A DNA stretch of 64,000 nucleotides from Variovorax davisae (lineage in GTDB: Bacteria > Pseudomonadota > Gammaproteobacteria > Burkholderiales > Burkholderiaceae_C). The position numbers and the translations under genes were made by a program. Below, in pieces: positions 36,054 to 44,556 of this stretch. The stretch is taken from assembly GCF_030316845.1 (NCBI RefSeq), contig NZ_JASZYS010000001.1, positions 186,001-250,000 on the forward strand, given 5' to 3'. Under the pieces are notes generated by a model. It saw only the letters and a list, made by a program, of their open reading frames with translations, did no database searches and was not told the origin of the DNA. Position 1 is the stretch's first letter. Every line of letters starts with the position of its first letter.

Positions 36054-36518
36054 ATGACTGCCATCGCCAAACCCCAGGGTTGCACCAATTTCCGGCTCCG
36101 GCACCTGGCGCGCCAGGTCTCGCGCCACTACGACGCCGAGGTCGCCCACAGCGGCCTGAAGACCTCGCAGTACTCGCTGCTGTCGCACGTGATGCACCTC
36201 GGTCCGATCCGGCCGGGCGACCTGGCCAAGGCGATGGGGGTCGACGCCTCGACGCTGACCCGCAACCTGAAGCCGATGGTGGCGGCCGGCTGGCTCACGC
36301 AGGGCGAGGGGCCCGATGCGCGCAGCCGGCTGGTCGAGATCACCGAGGACGGCCGCCGCAAGCGCGCCGAGGCGCAGCGCCACTGGCGCACCGCGCAGGA
36401 AAAGCTCAACGCGCTGCTCGGCATCGACCGGGTGCTGGCGCTGCATGCCCTGGTCGACGAAAGCATCGCGCTGCTGAGCGGCCTGGACGAAACGACCGAG
36501 GGAGATCGCGATGAATGA
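36054..36518 (+). CDS. MarR family transcriptional regulator
   Basis: A 154-residue regulator with a winged helix between about residues 35 and 100 (GPIRPGDLAKAMGVDASTLTRN and ARSRLVEITEDGRRK). It precedes an MFS and a MATE exporter in one operon (8-base overlap to the first) and should repress them and the divergent thioesterase through the palindromes upstream. I start at 36054 (MTAIAKPQGCTNF) because the promoter ends just before it; no Shine-Dalgarno is visible, in keeping with a near-leaderless transcript. Confidence 0.9.
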   Translation: MTAIAKPQGCTNFRLRHLARQVSRHYDAEVAHSGLKTSQYSLLSHVMHLGPIRPGDLAKAMGVDASTLTRNLKPMVAAGWLTQGEGPDARSRLVEITEDGRRKRAEAQRHWRTAQEKLNALLGIDRVLALHALVDESIALLSGLDETTEGDRDE

Positions 36519-37767
36519 CCAGACCACCGCAGGCCCGGCGCCCGTCGCGCGCTACGCCGTCTGGCTGGTGCTGCTGGCCGCGGCCGGCACCTTCGCCCTG
36601 ACCATGGGGGTGCGCCAGACGATGGGGCTCTTCCTGTCGTCGCTGAACACCGCCACCGGCCTGGGCATCGGCAGCATCAGCCTCGCCTTCGCCTTCGGCC
36701 AGCTCTGGTGGGGCCTCACCCAGCCTTTCGCCGGCGCGGTGGCCGACCGCATCGGCACCGGCCGCGTGATCTTCATCGGCGTGCTGCTGGTGGCGGTCGG
36801 CACCTTCCTCACGCCGCTGATGACCACCACCGGCGGGCTGATCTTCGCGATCGGCGTGCTGGCCGCGGGCGGCGCGGGCATGGCCGGTCCCTCGGTGCTG
36901 ATGGCCGCAACCACGCGCCTGGTGCCGGCCCACAAGCGCGGCCTCGCGACCGGCGTGGTGAACGCGGGCGGCTCCTTCGGCCAGTTCGCGATGGCGCCGA
37001 TCGCGATCGGCCTGATGGCGACCGTCGGCTGGGCCAGCGCGATGCAGTGGCTGGCGATCCTGATCCTGCTGGCGCTGCCCGCGGTGTGGGTGCTCAAGGG
37101 CAATTCACAGCTACTGGCGGCGCAATCGGCGGCCGCCAGCGGCAGCAAGCCCCTGACCGCGCGCCAGGCCATCGGCCAGGCGCTGTCGACGCCGAGCTAC
37201 CGCTACCTGAGCCTGGGCTTCATGGTCTGCGGCTTCCACGTCGCCTTCCTGGCCACCCACCTGCCGGGCGTGGTCGCGGCCTGCGGCCTGCCGCCCGAGA
37301 TCGGCGGCTGGGCGCTCGGCATGATCGGCCTGTTCAACATCGTCGGCAGCCTGGCGATGGGCTGGGCCGTCGGCCGCTGGCGCATGAAGTCGCTGCTGGC
37401 GCTGCTCTATGCGGTGCGCGGCCTGGCGGTGCTGGCGTTCCTGCTGGCGCCCAAGACGCCGGCCGTGATGCTGGTCTTCGCGGCCGTGATGGGCGTCACC
37501 TTCCTGTCGACCGTGCCGCCGACCGCGGGCCTGGTCGCCAAGATGTTCGGCCCGGCCAACATGGCGATGCTGTTCGGCATCGTGATGCTGGCGCACCAGG
37601 TCGGCGGCTTCCTCGGCGCCTTCCTCGGCGGCTACGTGTTCCAGGCCACCGGCAGCTACGACATCGTGTGGTACATCGACATCGCGCTGGCGGCCGGCGC
37701 GGCGCTGGTCAACCTGCCGATCCGCGAAGCGCGGCCGGTGGGGGTGGCGAAGACGGCGGCGGCATGA
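36511..37767 (+). CDS. MFS transporter
   Basis: A 418-residue protein with twelve predicted helices. AFGQLWWGLTQPFAGAVADRIGTGRV is the helix 2-3 loop motif (DRxGxxxV, given in part), and a second half-motif, MGWAVGRWRMKSLLAL, marks the duplicated fold. It is most like oxalate/formate-antiporter or YbfB/CynX type exporters, but substrate is not readable. It overlaps marR by 8 bases and the MATE gene by ATGA. Confidence 0.9.
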   Translation: MNDQTTAGPAPVARYAVWLVLLAAAGTFALTMGVRQTMGLFLSSLNTATGLGIGSISLAFAFGQLWWGLTQPFAGAVADRIGTGRVIFIGVLLVAVGTFLTPLMTTTGGLIFAIGVLAAGGAGMAGPSVLMAATTRLVPAHKRGLATGVVNAGGSFGQFAMAPIAIGLMATVGWASAMQWLAILILLALPAVWVLKGNSQLLAAQSAAASGSKPLTARQAIGQALSTPSYRYLSLGFMVCGFHVAFLATHLPGVVAACGLPPEIGGWALGMIGLFNIVGSLAMGWAVGRWRMKSLLALLYAVRGLAVLAFLLAPKTPAVMLVFAAVMGVTFLSTVPPTAGLVAKMFGPANMAMLFGIVMLAHQVGGFLGAFLGGYVFQATGSYDIVWYIDIALAAGAALVNLPIREARPVGVAKTAAA

Positions 37768-39167
37768 CGGCGCTCGATCCGCGCACCCGGCGCCTGCTCG
37801 AGGCGCCAATCGTGCCGACGCTGCTGAAGCTGGCCGCGCCCAACGTGGTGGTGATGGTTGCGCAGGCTTCGGTCGGGTTGATCGAGACCTTCTTCGTCGG
37901 CAAGCTCGGCACGGACGCGCTGGCCGGCATGGCGCTGGTGTTCCCGATCGTGATGCTGATGCAGATGACTTCGGCCGGCGCGATGGGCGGCGGCATCGCC
38001 TCGGCGATCGCGCGCGCGCTCGGCGCCCGGCGGCGCGAGGATGCCGATGCGCTGGTGCTGCATGCGATCGCGATCGCGGTCGGCTTCGGGCTGCTGTTCA
38101 TGATCGCGATGCTGTTCGGCGGCCGTTGGCTGTTCACGCTGATGGGCGGCACCGGCGCCTCGCTCGAGGCGGCCCTGGTCTATTCGCACGTGGCCTTCGC
38201 GGGCGCGGTGCTGGTGTGGCTGTTCAACTCGCTGGCGGCGGTGGTGCGCGGCACCGGCAACATGGCGGTGCCGGCCAACGTGACGGTGGCCGGCGTGGTG
38301 CTGCTCGTGCCGCTGTCGCCGCTGCTGGTCTTCGGCTGGGGCCCGGTGCCCGGGCTGGGCATCGCCGGCGGGGCGGTGGCGCTGCTGCTGTACTACCTGG
38401 GCGGCACGCTGGCGCTGTGGGCCTACCTGCGCTCCGGGCGCAGCCTGCTGCGGCCTTCATGGGCCGGCATGCGACTGCGCTGGCCGCTGTTTCGCGACAT
38501 CCTGCGCGTCGGCCTGGTCGCGGCCGTGTCGACCGTGGCGACCAACCTGTCGATCGGCATTGCGACCGCGCTGACCGGCCATTTCGGACCCGGCGCGATC
38601 GCCGGCTACGGCACGGCCTCGCGGCTCGAGTACCTGCTGGTGCCGCTGGTGTTCGGCCTCGGCGCCCCGCTGGTGGCGATGGTCGGCACCTGCATCGGCG
38701 CCGGCCAGCGCGAGCGGGCCCTGCGCGCCACCTGGGCCGGCGCGGCGATCGCCTTCGTGCTCTCGGGCGCCATCGGGCTCGCGGCGGCCCTGTTCCCGCG
38801 CCCCTGGCTGCTGCTGTTCGGAAACGACCCCGCGATGCTCGAGGCCGGCGCCCAGTACCTGCGCGCGGTCGGCCCGTTCTATGGCTTCTTCGGCGTCGGG
38901 CTGGTGCTGTACTTCGCGTCGCAGGGAGCGGGCCGGCTGCTGTGGCCGGTGCTCGGCAACCTGGCGCGGCTGCTGGTCGCCGGCCTCGGTGGCTGGCTGG
39001 CGCTGCGCTGGGGCGGCGACCTGGTGCATGTCTTCGCGGTGCAGGGCGCCGCGCTGGTGGTCTATGGCGTGGTCATCGCCTCGGCCATCGCGGGCGGCGC
39101 CTGGTTCGGCCGGGTCGGCTGGCCGCGCACCACCCGCGGGTTGATGCGCCGGATCCAGACCTCTTAA
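37764..39167 (+). CDS. MATE family efflux transporter
   Basis: A 467-residue multidrug and toxin extrusion exporter. It shows the twelve-helix MATE fold with two homologous halves; VGLIETFFVGKLGTDALAGMAL is the characteristic first-helix segment, and ALTGHFGPGAIAGYGTASRLEYL the equivalent in the second half (both given in part). The ATGA junction with the MFS gene fixes the start at 37764. Its TAA stop shares the TTAA palindrome with the stop of the convergent aldolase gene. Confidence 0.92.
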   Translation: MTALDPRTRRLLEAPIVPTLLKLAAPNVVVMVAQASVGLIETFFVGKLGTDALAGMALVFPIVMLMQMTSAGAMGGGIASAIARALGARRREDADALVLHAIAIAVGFGLLFMIAMLFGGRWLFTLMGGTGASLEAALVYSHVAFAGAVLVWLFNSLAAVVRGTGNMAVPANVTVAGVVLLVPLSPLLVFGWGPVPGLGIAGGAVALLLYYLGGTLALWAYLRSGRSLLRPSWAGMRLRWPLFRDILRVGLVAAVSTVATNLSIGIATALTGHFGPGAIAGYGTASRLEYLLVPLVFGLGAPLVAMVGTCIGAGQRERALRATWAGAAIAFVLSGAIGLAAALFPRPWLLLFGNDPAMLEAGAQYLRAVGPFYGFFGVGLVLYFASQGAGRLLWPVLGNLARLLVAGLGGWLALRWGGDLVHVFAVQGAALVVYGVVIASAIAGGAWFGRVGWPRTTRGLMRRIQTS

Positions 39168-39916
39168 CGACCGCCCTGCGCGGGGCGCGGCGTCGGCAGC
39201 AGGCGCCGAAGGGCCTCGAAGAACAGGTCGGACTGCTCGCGCTCGCCCTGGATCTGGGCCGCGACCTGCGCCGCCAGCACCGGATCGACCGGCACCAGCG
39301 GCCGGCCGGTGGACTGCGCGATCACCTGGTGCAGGCAGGCGCGTTCGAGGTAGTACAGGTCGTCGTAGGCATGGGCGATGCGCGCGCCCGCCACCACCAC
39401 GCCGTGGTTGGCGAGGAAGGCCACGTCCTTGCCGGCCATCGCGCGGGCGATCCGCTCGCCCTCGCGGTCGTCGAGCGCCAGGCCGTTGTAGTCGGCATCG
39501 ACCGCGATCCGGTCCATGAAGCGCATCGCGTTCTGGCTCAGGGTCGGATCGAGCGCGCGATCGACGGTCAGCGTCAGAGCGGTCGCATACGGCATGTGGC
39601 AATGCAGCACCACCGCATGGCCCGTGAGCCGATGCACCGCGCCGTGGATGAAGAGGGCGGTCGGCTCGACCCGGTGCCGGCCGGCGAGCACCTCGCCGTG
39701 GACGTCGATCAGCACGATGTCGTCGGCGCCGATCTCGCTCCAGTGCAGGCCGCGCGGGTTGATCAGGTAGCGGTCGCCGGCGCCTGGCAGCATGACGCTG
39801 AAATGGTTGCACACGCCTTCGGACAGGCCGTGGTGCGCGGCGGCGCGCAAGGCCAGCGCGAGGTCCTGGCGCAGGGTGCGCACGGCGGGGCTGGCGTAGT
39901 CGGAGTCTGCGGTCAT
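39164..39916 (-). CDS. Class II aldolase/adducin family protein
   Basis: A 250-residue zinc-dependent enzyme of the aldolase II/adducin fold (fuculose-phosphate aldolase relatives). Metal-binding histidines are in VLHCHMPYATAL and a further one in FLANHGVVVAGA; the phosphate or substrate loop near the start (GLSEGVCNHFSVMLPG) is present. Which reaction it catalyses is unknown; it could cleave or decarboxylate a sugar acid. It is the last gene of the rid-dgoK-dgoA operon, 22 bases after dgoA. The ATG at 39916 (MTADSDYASPAVR) is the first in frame with homologous N-terminal length. Confidence 0.82.
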   Translation of the reverse strand: MTADSDYASPAVRTLRQDLALALRAAAHHGLSEGVCNHFSVMLPGAGDRYLINPRGLHWSEIGADDIVLIDVHGEVLAGRHRVEPTALFIHGAVHRLTGHAVVLHCHMPYATALTLTVDRALDPTLSQNAMRFMDRIAVDADYNGLALDDREGERIARAMAGKDVAFLANHGVVVAGARIAHAYDDLYYLERACLHQVIAQSTGRPLVPVDPVLAAQVAAQIQGEREQSDLFFEALRRLLPTPRPAQGGR

Positions 39917-39938
39917 GGCGGCGTGGCGTTGGAGAATG

Positions 39939-40580
39939 TCAGGCGCGCTGCGTGCGGTTGAACGCGGCGACGAAGCGCAGGGCATCCTCGTGCACCGCGG
40001 CGGCACTCTTGCCCGGCTTGTAGAGCGCCGAACCGATGCCGAAGCCGGCCGAGCCCGCGGCGCGCCAGGCGTCCATGTTGTCGGGTGTGATGCCGCCGAC
40101 CGGCATCAGCGGCGTGTCCCTGGGTAGCACGGCGAGCAGGGCCTTGACCACCGCCGGCGAGGCCAGTTCGGCCGGGAACAGCTTGAGCCCGGTGGCGCCC
40201 GCGGCCAGGGCGCCGAAGGCCTCGGTCGGGGTCATCACGCCGGGCAGGCTCACCAGGCCCAGGCGCACGGCCTCGGCGATCACCTCGGCGTTGAAGTTCG
40301 GCGCCACGATCAGTTCGCCGCCCGCGCCCTGCACCGCGCGCACCTGCTGCGGGTCGAGCACCGTCCCGGCGCCGACCAGCGCCTGCGGGAAGCGCTGGCG
40401 CAAGAGGGCGATGCTCTCGAGCGGCTGCGGCGAATTGAGCGGCACCTCGAGCAGGCGGAAGCCGGCGTCGACGATCGCGTCGCCCACCGCGGGCGCTTCG
40501 GCCGGCGTGAGCCCGCGCAGGATCGCCACCAGCGGCAGGGCCTGCATGGCGGCGGAGAATTTGGCGAGCGGAATGGTCAT
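39939..40580 (-). CDS. dgoA: 2-dehydro-3-deoxy-6-phosphogalactonate aldolase
   Basis: A 213-residue KDPGal aldolase of the KDPG/KHG fold that splits 6-phospho-KDGal into pyruvate and glyceraldehyde 3-phosphate. The Schiff-base lysine is Lys133 (GLKLFPAE) and the base Glu45 (LLEVPLNSP); AILRGLTPAEA and PVGGI are DgoA-specific forms that differ from eda in this window. It overlaps dgoK by ATGA, confirming both starts and coupling. Confidence 0.93.
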   Translation of the reverse strand: MTIPLAKFSAAMQALPLVAILRGLTPAEAPAVGDAIVDAGFRLLEVPLNSPQPLESIALLRQRFPQALVGAGTVLDPQQVRAVQGAGGELIVAPNFNAEVIAEAVRLGLVSLPGVMTPTEAFGALAAGATGLKLFPAELASPAVVKALLAVLPRDTPLMPVGGITPDNMDAWRAAGSAGFGIGSALYKPGKSAAAVHEDALRFVAAFNRTQRA

Positions 40581-41473
40581 GGCTTTCGGTGGCTGGTGGT
40601 GTGGAGGGCGTGCAGGCCGGCCCAGGTGGCCTCGGCGCCGAGCGTGCGGGCCTGGGTGCCCGAGGCCTGCAGCGCCAGCAGATAGCGCTGGGTGAGCGCG
40701 GGGCTGCCGATCAGCACCACGTCGACCGCGGCATGGACCGACTGGGTGCGCAGCTCTTCGCCGATCAGGATGCCCGACAGGTAGCTCGCGAGCTCGCGCG
40801 TCGGCATGCGGTCGAACAGCGCCAGGGTGCGCGCGCCGAAGGCGTTGTGCAGCAGCCCCTGGCCATTGTCGGACTGGGTCACGCCTTGCAGAAAGGCGGC
40901 CTCGTCGAGCGGCGCCGAGGTGTCGAGCGTGCGCGCCAGGATCGAATGCTGGCTCAGCAGCGCATACAGCTCGCCGGTCATGAAGGTGCGAAAGCCCGTC
41001 ACCATGCCGTTCTTGACGCGGGCCCATTTGTTGTGCGTGCCGGGCAGCACGAACAGGCCGTCGCGCAACCCCGTCAGGGCCATGGCGCCGAAGATCTGGA
41101 CCTCCTCGCCGCGCATCACGTCGGGCACGCCGTCGTGGCTGTCGCTGAGGCCCGGCACGATCGAGATCCGCCCGGGCTCGATCTCGAGCACCTTGGCGCG
41201 CACCTCGGACAGGCCCGCGGGGCAGGGGCAGTAGGGTGCCTCGACCCAGCCCTGCTTGCTGCCGGCCATGCCCGAGATCAGGCAGCGGGTGCCCTGCGGG
41301 CGCATCCAGCCGCCGAACAGGGTCTCGAAGACCTCGGTGAAGCCGCCGGGCTTGACGCTCAGGATGCCGCGCGGATGGCTTTGCTCCTCGCGCACGCGGC
41401 CGTCGGCATCGAGCAGCGCGCCGCGCAGCGAGCTGGTGCCCCAGTCGACGGCCACCAGGGGATGGGAAGTCAT
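40577..41473 (-). CDS. dgoK: 2-dehydro-3-deoxygalactonokinase
   Basis: A 298-residue sugar-acid kinase that phosphorylates 2-keto-3-deoxygalactonate at C6. The phosphate-binding start VDWGTSSLRGALLD and the segment FVLPGTHNKWARVKNG are hallmarks of DgoK. It is followed by dgoA with an ATGA overlap and preceded by the Rid-family gene by 16 bases. No galactonate dehydratase (DgoD) is in the cluster, so the keto acid must come from elsewhere; the PLP enzyme at 47478 is the best candidate source. Confidence 0.93.
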   Translation of the reverse strand: MTSHPLVAVDWGTSSLRGALLDADGRVREEQSHPRGILSVKPGGFTEVFETLFGGWMRPQGTRCLISGMAGSKQGWVEAPYCPCPAGLSEVRAKVLEIEPGRISIVPGLSDSHDGVPDVMRGEEVQIFGAMALTGLRDGLFVLPGTHNKWARVKNGMVTGFRTFMTGELYALLSQHSILARTLDTSAPLDEAAFLQGVTQSDNGQGLLHNAFGARTLALFDRMPTRELASYLSGILIGEELRTQSVHAAVDVVLIGSPALTQRYLLALQASGTQARTLGAEATWAGLHALHTTSHRKP

Positions 41474-41489
41474 CGGCGCGGGCTCCGGT

Positions 41490-41882
41490 TCAGCCGCGCG
41501 GCTTGTAGGCCGTGACGTCGATCTCGACCTTGGCGTCGATCATCAGCCGCGCCTCGACGGTCGAACGCGCGGGTCGGTGTTCGCCCAGGCATTCCATGTA
41601 GACCCGGTTGAAGCTGCCGAAGTCGCGGGCGTCGTCGAGCCAGACGCTGACCTTGGCGACGTCGGCCAGCGTGCAATCGGCCAGCGCCAGGGCCTGCTCG
41701 ATGCGCTTAAAGACCTGGCGCGTCTGGGCCTCGATGCCGCCGGTGATGACCTGGCCCTGGTCGTCGGTGGGCACCTGGCCGGAGACGAAGACGAAGTCGC
41801 CGGCGCGGGTGGCGGGCGACAGCGGACGGGCCTGGCGATCGGAGGCGATCGGCGACTGGCCGAGCATTTCAACTTTGGACAT
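41490..41882 (-). CDS. RidA (YjgF/YER057c/UK114) family imine/enamine deaminase
   Basis: A 130-residue trimeric protein that hydrolyses 2-imino or enamine products of PLP dehydratases to keto acids and ammonia. The conserved arginine of the active site is Arg106 (HRPARSTVEARL) with Glu120 (AKVEID) behind it, and FVSGQVP is the usual N-terminal segment. It is the first gene of the operon containing dgoK and dgoA, and its upstream region holds a TGTAAT-N3-ATTACA site. A Rid protein placed first next to a PLP deaminase gene suggests they act in sequence. Confidence 0.9.
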   Translation of the reverse strand: MSKVEMLGQSPIASDRQARPLSPATRAGDFVFVSGQVPTDDQGQVITGGIEAQTRQVFKRIEQALALADCTLADVAKVSVWLDDARDFGSFNRVYMECLGEHRPARSTVEARLMIDAKVEIDVTAYKPRG

Positions 41883-41894
41883 AGCGGTGAGATG

Positions 41895-41983
41895 TGTAAT
41901 GAAATTACAGAAAAGATACGGGTAAACCCCTGTTTGACGCGCAATTCACGGAGAAATACGATCGCCGATGTAATGTTATTACT
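41895..41983. promoter_or_regulatory. Bidirectional control region with two RpiR/HexR-like operators and a promoter
   Basis: Site 1 is TGTAATGAAATTACA (41895-41909), a perfect dyad with six-base half-sites and a three-base spacer, 12 bases before the rid ATG. Site 2 is TGTAATGTTATTACT (41969-41983) with one mismatch. A plus-strand promoter TTGACG (41934-41939), 17-base spacer, TACGAT (41957-41962) puts the start of transcription near 41969, on site 2. The dyads resemble the HexR consensus; a regulator of that RpiR family is encoded at 48758-49660. Confidence 0.75.
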
Positions 41984-41995
41984 CACGGAGCCGCG

Positions 41996-43588
41996 ATGCA
42001 ATCTTCCGCCAACACTGTAGCCACATCTGGTTTTCTCCGGTTGAAGCCAACGCGTGGATCGCCATGGCGCCATCTCGCGGGCGCGCTCGCCGCCTGCGTC
42101 GCGCTCGGCGTCGGGGCCGCCGAACTGCCCAAGGGCGGGGCCGCCAACCTCGCCATGGTCGGCGAGCCGCAGGGCCTGGACCCGATGGTCAGCACCGCCG
42201 ACCTGGTCGGCACCATCATGCAGCACGTCTACGAGCCGCTCTACACCTTCGACGCCAACTGGAACGTGGCGCCGATGCTGGCCGAGGGCCTGCCGGTGGT
42301 CTCGAAGGACGGCCTGAACTACAGCTTCACGATCCGCAAGGGCGTCAAGCTGCACAACGGGCGCGAGCTCAACGCCGACGACGTGGTGGCCTCGCTGCAG
42401 CGCTGGATGGAACTGTCGCCGCGCGGCAAGTCGGTCGCCAAGGAGGTCGAATCGCTGAGCGCCAAGGGCCCGCTCGGCGTCGAGCTGAAGCTCAAGAACC
42501 CGTATGCGCCGCTCTTGGCCCAGCTCGCGCTGCCGAGCGGCATGGCCGCCATCATGGCCAAGGAGAGCATCGCGCCGCAGCTCAAGGACTTCGTCGGCAC
42601 CGGCCCCTACAAGTTCAAGGAACGCCGGCCCGACCAGTTCACGGTGCTGACCCGCTTCGACGGCTACAGCGCGCGCAAGGAAGCACCGAGCGGCTATGCC
42701 GGTCGCCGCGAAGCCGTGCTCGAGGAACTTCGCTTCGTGCCGGTGCCGAACGCCAACACCCGCGTCGAAGGCTCGCTGTCGGGCCAGTTCCAGTACGCCG
42801 ACCTGCTGCCGGTCGAGGCCATCGGCCGGATCGAGAAGGGCGCGCCGGCGGTGGTGCCGATCGTCACCAAGAACTTCGGCTTCCCCTACATCGTGTTCAA
42901 CACCAAGGAGGGCGTGCTGACCTCGCAGCCGCTGCGCCGCGCCGTGCAGACCGCGGTCGGGCAGGGGGAGCTGATGGCGGCCGGGTTCGGCGACAACCGC
43001 TTCTTCGTGGTCGAGCCGAACTTCTTCCCCAAGGGCACGCCGTACTACGCGGCGGCCGGCAGCAACGTCTACAACACGCGCAATCCGCAGGCCGCCAAGG
43101 AGGCCGCGGCCAAGGCCGGCTACAACGGCCAGCCGATCCGCATCATGGCCAGCCGCCAGTACGAGTTCCACTACAACATGGCGCTGGTGATGTCCGAGCA
43201 GCTCAAGAAGGCCGGCTTCAAGACCGACCTGCAGGTGGTCGACTGGGCCACGCTGGTGCAGCGGCGCAACGACCCGAAGCTGTGGGATGTGTACTTCACG
43301 CATTCGGGCCTGTTCCCGGAACCGATGCTGTCGCCGCCGCAACTCGGCGACGACGCGCCGGGCTGGTGGGATTCGGCGGCCAAGAAGTCCAGCCTCAAGG
43401 CCTTCAACCAGGAAACCGACGGTGCCAAGCGCGGCGCCTTGTGGGGCACGGTGCAGCAGACGGTGTATGACGAAGTGCCGTTCATCGAAGTCGGCAAGTT
43501 CAACGGGCTGTCGGCGCGCTCGGCCAAGCTCGAGGGCTACACGCCTGCCATCTGGCCGTTCTTCTGGAACACCGGCCTGGCCAAGTAG
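41996..43588 (+). CDS. ABC transporter substrate-binding protein, family 5 (Dpp/Opp-like)
   Basis: A 530-residue periplasmic binding protein. A signal peptide-like stretch (HLAGALAACVALGVGAAELP) is preceded by about 28 extra N-terminal residues, so an internal start is possible. LAMVGEPQGLDPMVSTADLVG and YSFTIRKGVKLHNGRELNADDVV (given in part) are the SBP_bac_5 signatures. It starts the five-gene Dpp-type importer operon just after control site 2. Family 5 members bind peptides, nickel or some oligosaccharides; the neighbouring catabolic genes suggest an acylated amino sugar acid or D-amino acid derivative. Confidence 0.9.
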   Translation: MQSSANTVATSGFLRLKPTRGSPWRHLAGALAACVALGVGAAELPKGGAANLAMVGEPQGLDPMVSTADLVGTIMQHVYEPLYTFDANWNVAPMLAEGLPVVSKDGLNYSFTIRKGVKLHNGRELNADDVVASLQRWMELSPRGKSVAKEVESLSAKGPLGVELKLKNPYAPLLAQLALPSGMAAIMAKESIAPQLKDFVGTGPYKFKERRPDQFTVLTRFDGYSARKEAPSGYAGRREAVLEELRFVPVPNANTRVEGSLSGQFQYADLLPVEAIGRIEKGAPAVVPIVTKNFGFPYIVFNTKEGVLTSQPLRRAVQTAVGQGELMAAGFGDNRFFVVEPNFFPKGTPYYAAAGSNVYNTRNPQAAKEAAAKAGYNGQPIRIMASRQYEFHYNMALVMSEQLKKAGFKTDLQVVDWATLVQRRNDPKLWDVYFTHSGLFPEPMLSPPQLGDDAPGWWDSAAKKSSLKAFNQETDGAKRGALWGTVQQTVYDEVPFIEVGKFNGLSARSAKLEGYTPAIWPFFWNTGLAK

Positions 43589-43605
43589 GCCGGAACGGAC
43601 ACTTC

Positions 43606-44556
43606 ATGCTGCGCTTTCTGCTGACCCGCCTGGCGGGGGCCGTGCTGGTGCTCGCCATCGTCGCGGTGCTGGTCTTCGCGCTGACCCGGCTGGCGTCGGG
43701 CGATCCGGTCGCGCTGCTGCTCGGCGACCAGGCCACGACGGCCGACATCGCCCAGGCCCGCATCCAGTACGGGCTCGACAAGCCGCTGCCGACGCAGTTC
43801 GTGCTGTGGGTCGGCGAGCTGCTGCAGGGCAACCTCGGGCAGTCGCTGTTCCTGCAGCGGCCGGTCTCGCAGGCGCTGCTCGAGCGCGCCGAGCCGACCT
43901 TGTTCCTGGCCTTGTTCGCGGTCGGCATCGCGGCCCTGATCGGCATCCCGGCCGGCATGTCGGCGGCGATCTGGCGCGGCAGCGCGGCCGACCAGGCCGT
44001 GAGCGGCGTCGCGATGCTCGGCGCCAGCATCCCGAGCTTCTGGCTCGGCCTGATCCTGATCCAGTTCTTCGCCGTCAGGCTCGGCTGGTTCCCGGCCTCG
44101 GGCTATGGCGACCCCAGCGCATCGTTCGGCGAGCGCCTGCAGCACCTGCTGCTGCCGGCGCTGGTGCTGGGCCTGCTGAATTCGGCGCTGATCATCCGCT
44201 TCACGCGGGCCTCGATGCTCGACATCCTCGGCGAGGACTATGTGCGCACGGCCCGCGCCAAGGGGCTGCCCGAGCGGGTGATCATGGTCAAGCACGTGCT
44301 GCGCAACGCGCTGGTGCCGATCGTCACGGTGCTCGGCCTCACGCTGGCGCTGATGATCGGCGGCACGGTCGTGACCGAGACGGTCTTCAACCTGCCCGGC
44401 GTCGGCAACCTGGTGGTGCGCGCGGTGCTCAGGCGCGACTACCCGGTGATCCAGGGCACGCTGCTGGTCATCGCCGCCATCTACGTCTTCATCAACCTCG
44501 GTGTCGACTTCATCTACACGCTGGTCGATCCGCGCATCCGGCTGGAGGGCAAATGA
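43606..44556 (+). CDS. ABC transporter permease, DppB-like
   Basis: A 316-residue inner-membrane permease with six helices. The start MLRFLLTRLAGAVLVLAIVA and the EAA loop (YVRTARAKGLPERVIMVKHVLRN, given in part) are those of DppB/OppB. It follows the binding-protein gene by 17 bases and overlaps the next permease by ATGA. Confidence 0.94.
   Translation: MLRFLLTRLAGAVLVLAIVAVLVFALTRLASGDPVALLLGDQATTADIAQARIQYGLDKPLPTQFVLWVGELLQGNLGQSLFLQRPVSQALLERAEPTLFLALFAVGIAALIGIPAGMSAAIWRGSAADQAVSGVAMLGASIPSFWLGLILIQFFAVRLGWFPASGYGDPSASFGERLQHLLLPALVLGLLNSALIIRFTRASMLDILGEDYVRTARAKGLPERVIMVKHVLRNALVPIVTVLGLTLALMIGGTVVTETVFNLPGVGNLVVRAVLRRDYPVIQGTLLVIAAIYVFINLGVDFIYTLVDPRIRLEGK

Noticed and set aside
41996..42080. 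Internal start for the Dpp-type binding protein to shorten its N-terminus
   Set aside because: No in-frame ATG with a better ribosome site lies before the hydrophobic segment, and site 2 and the promoter fit the ATG at 41996, so I kept it and noted the extra residues.
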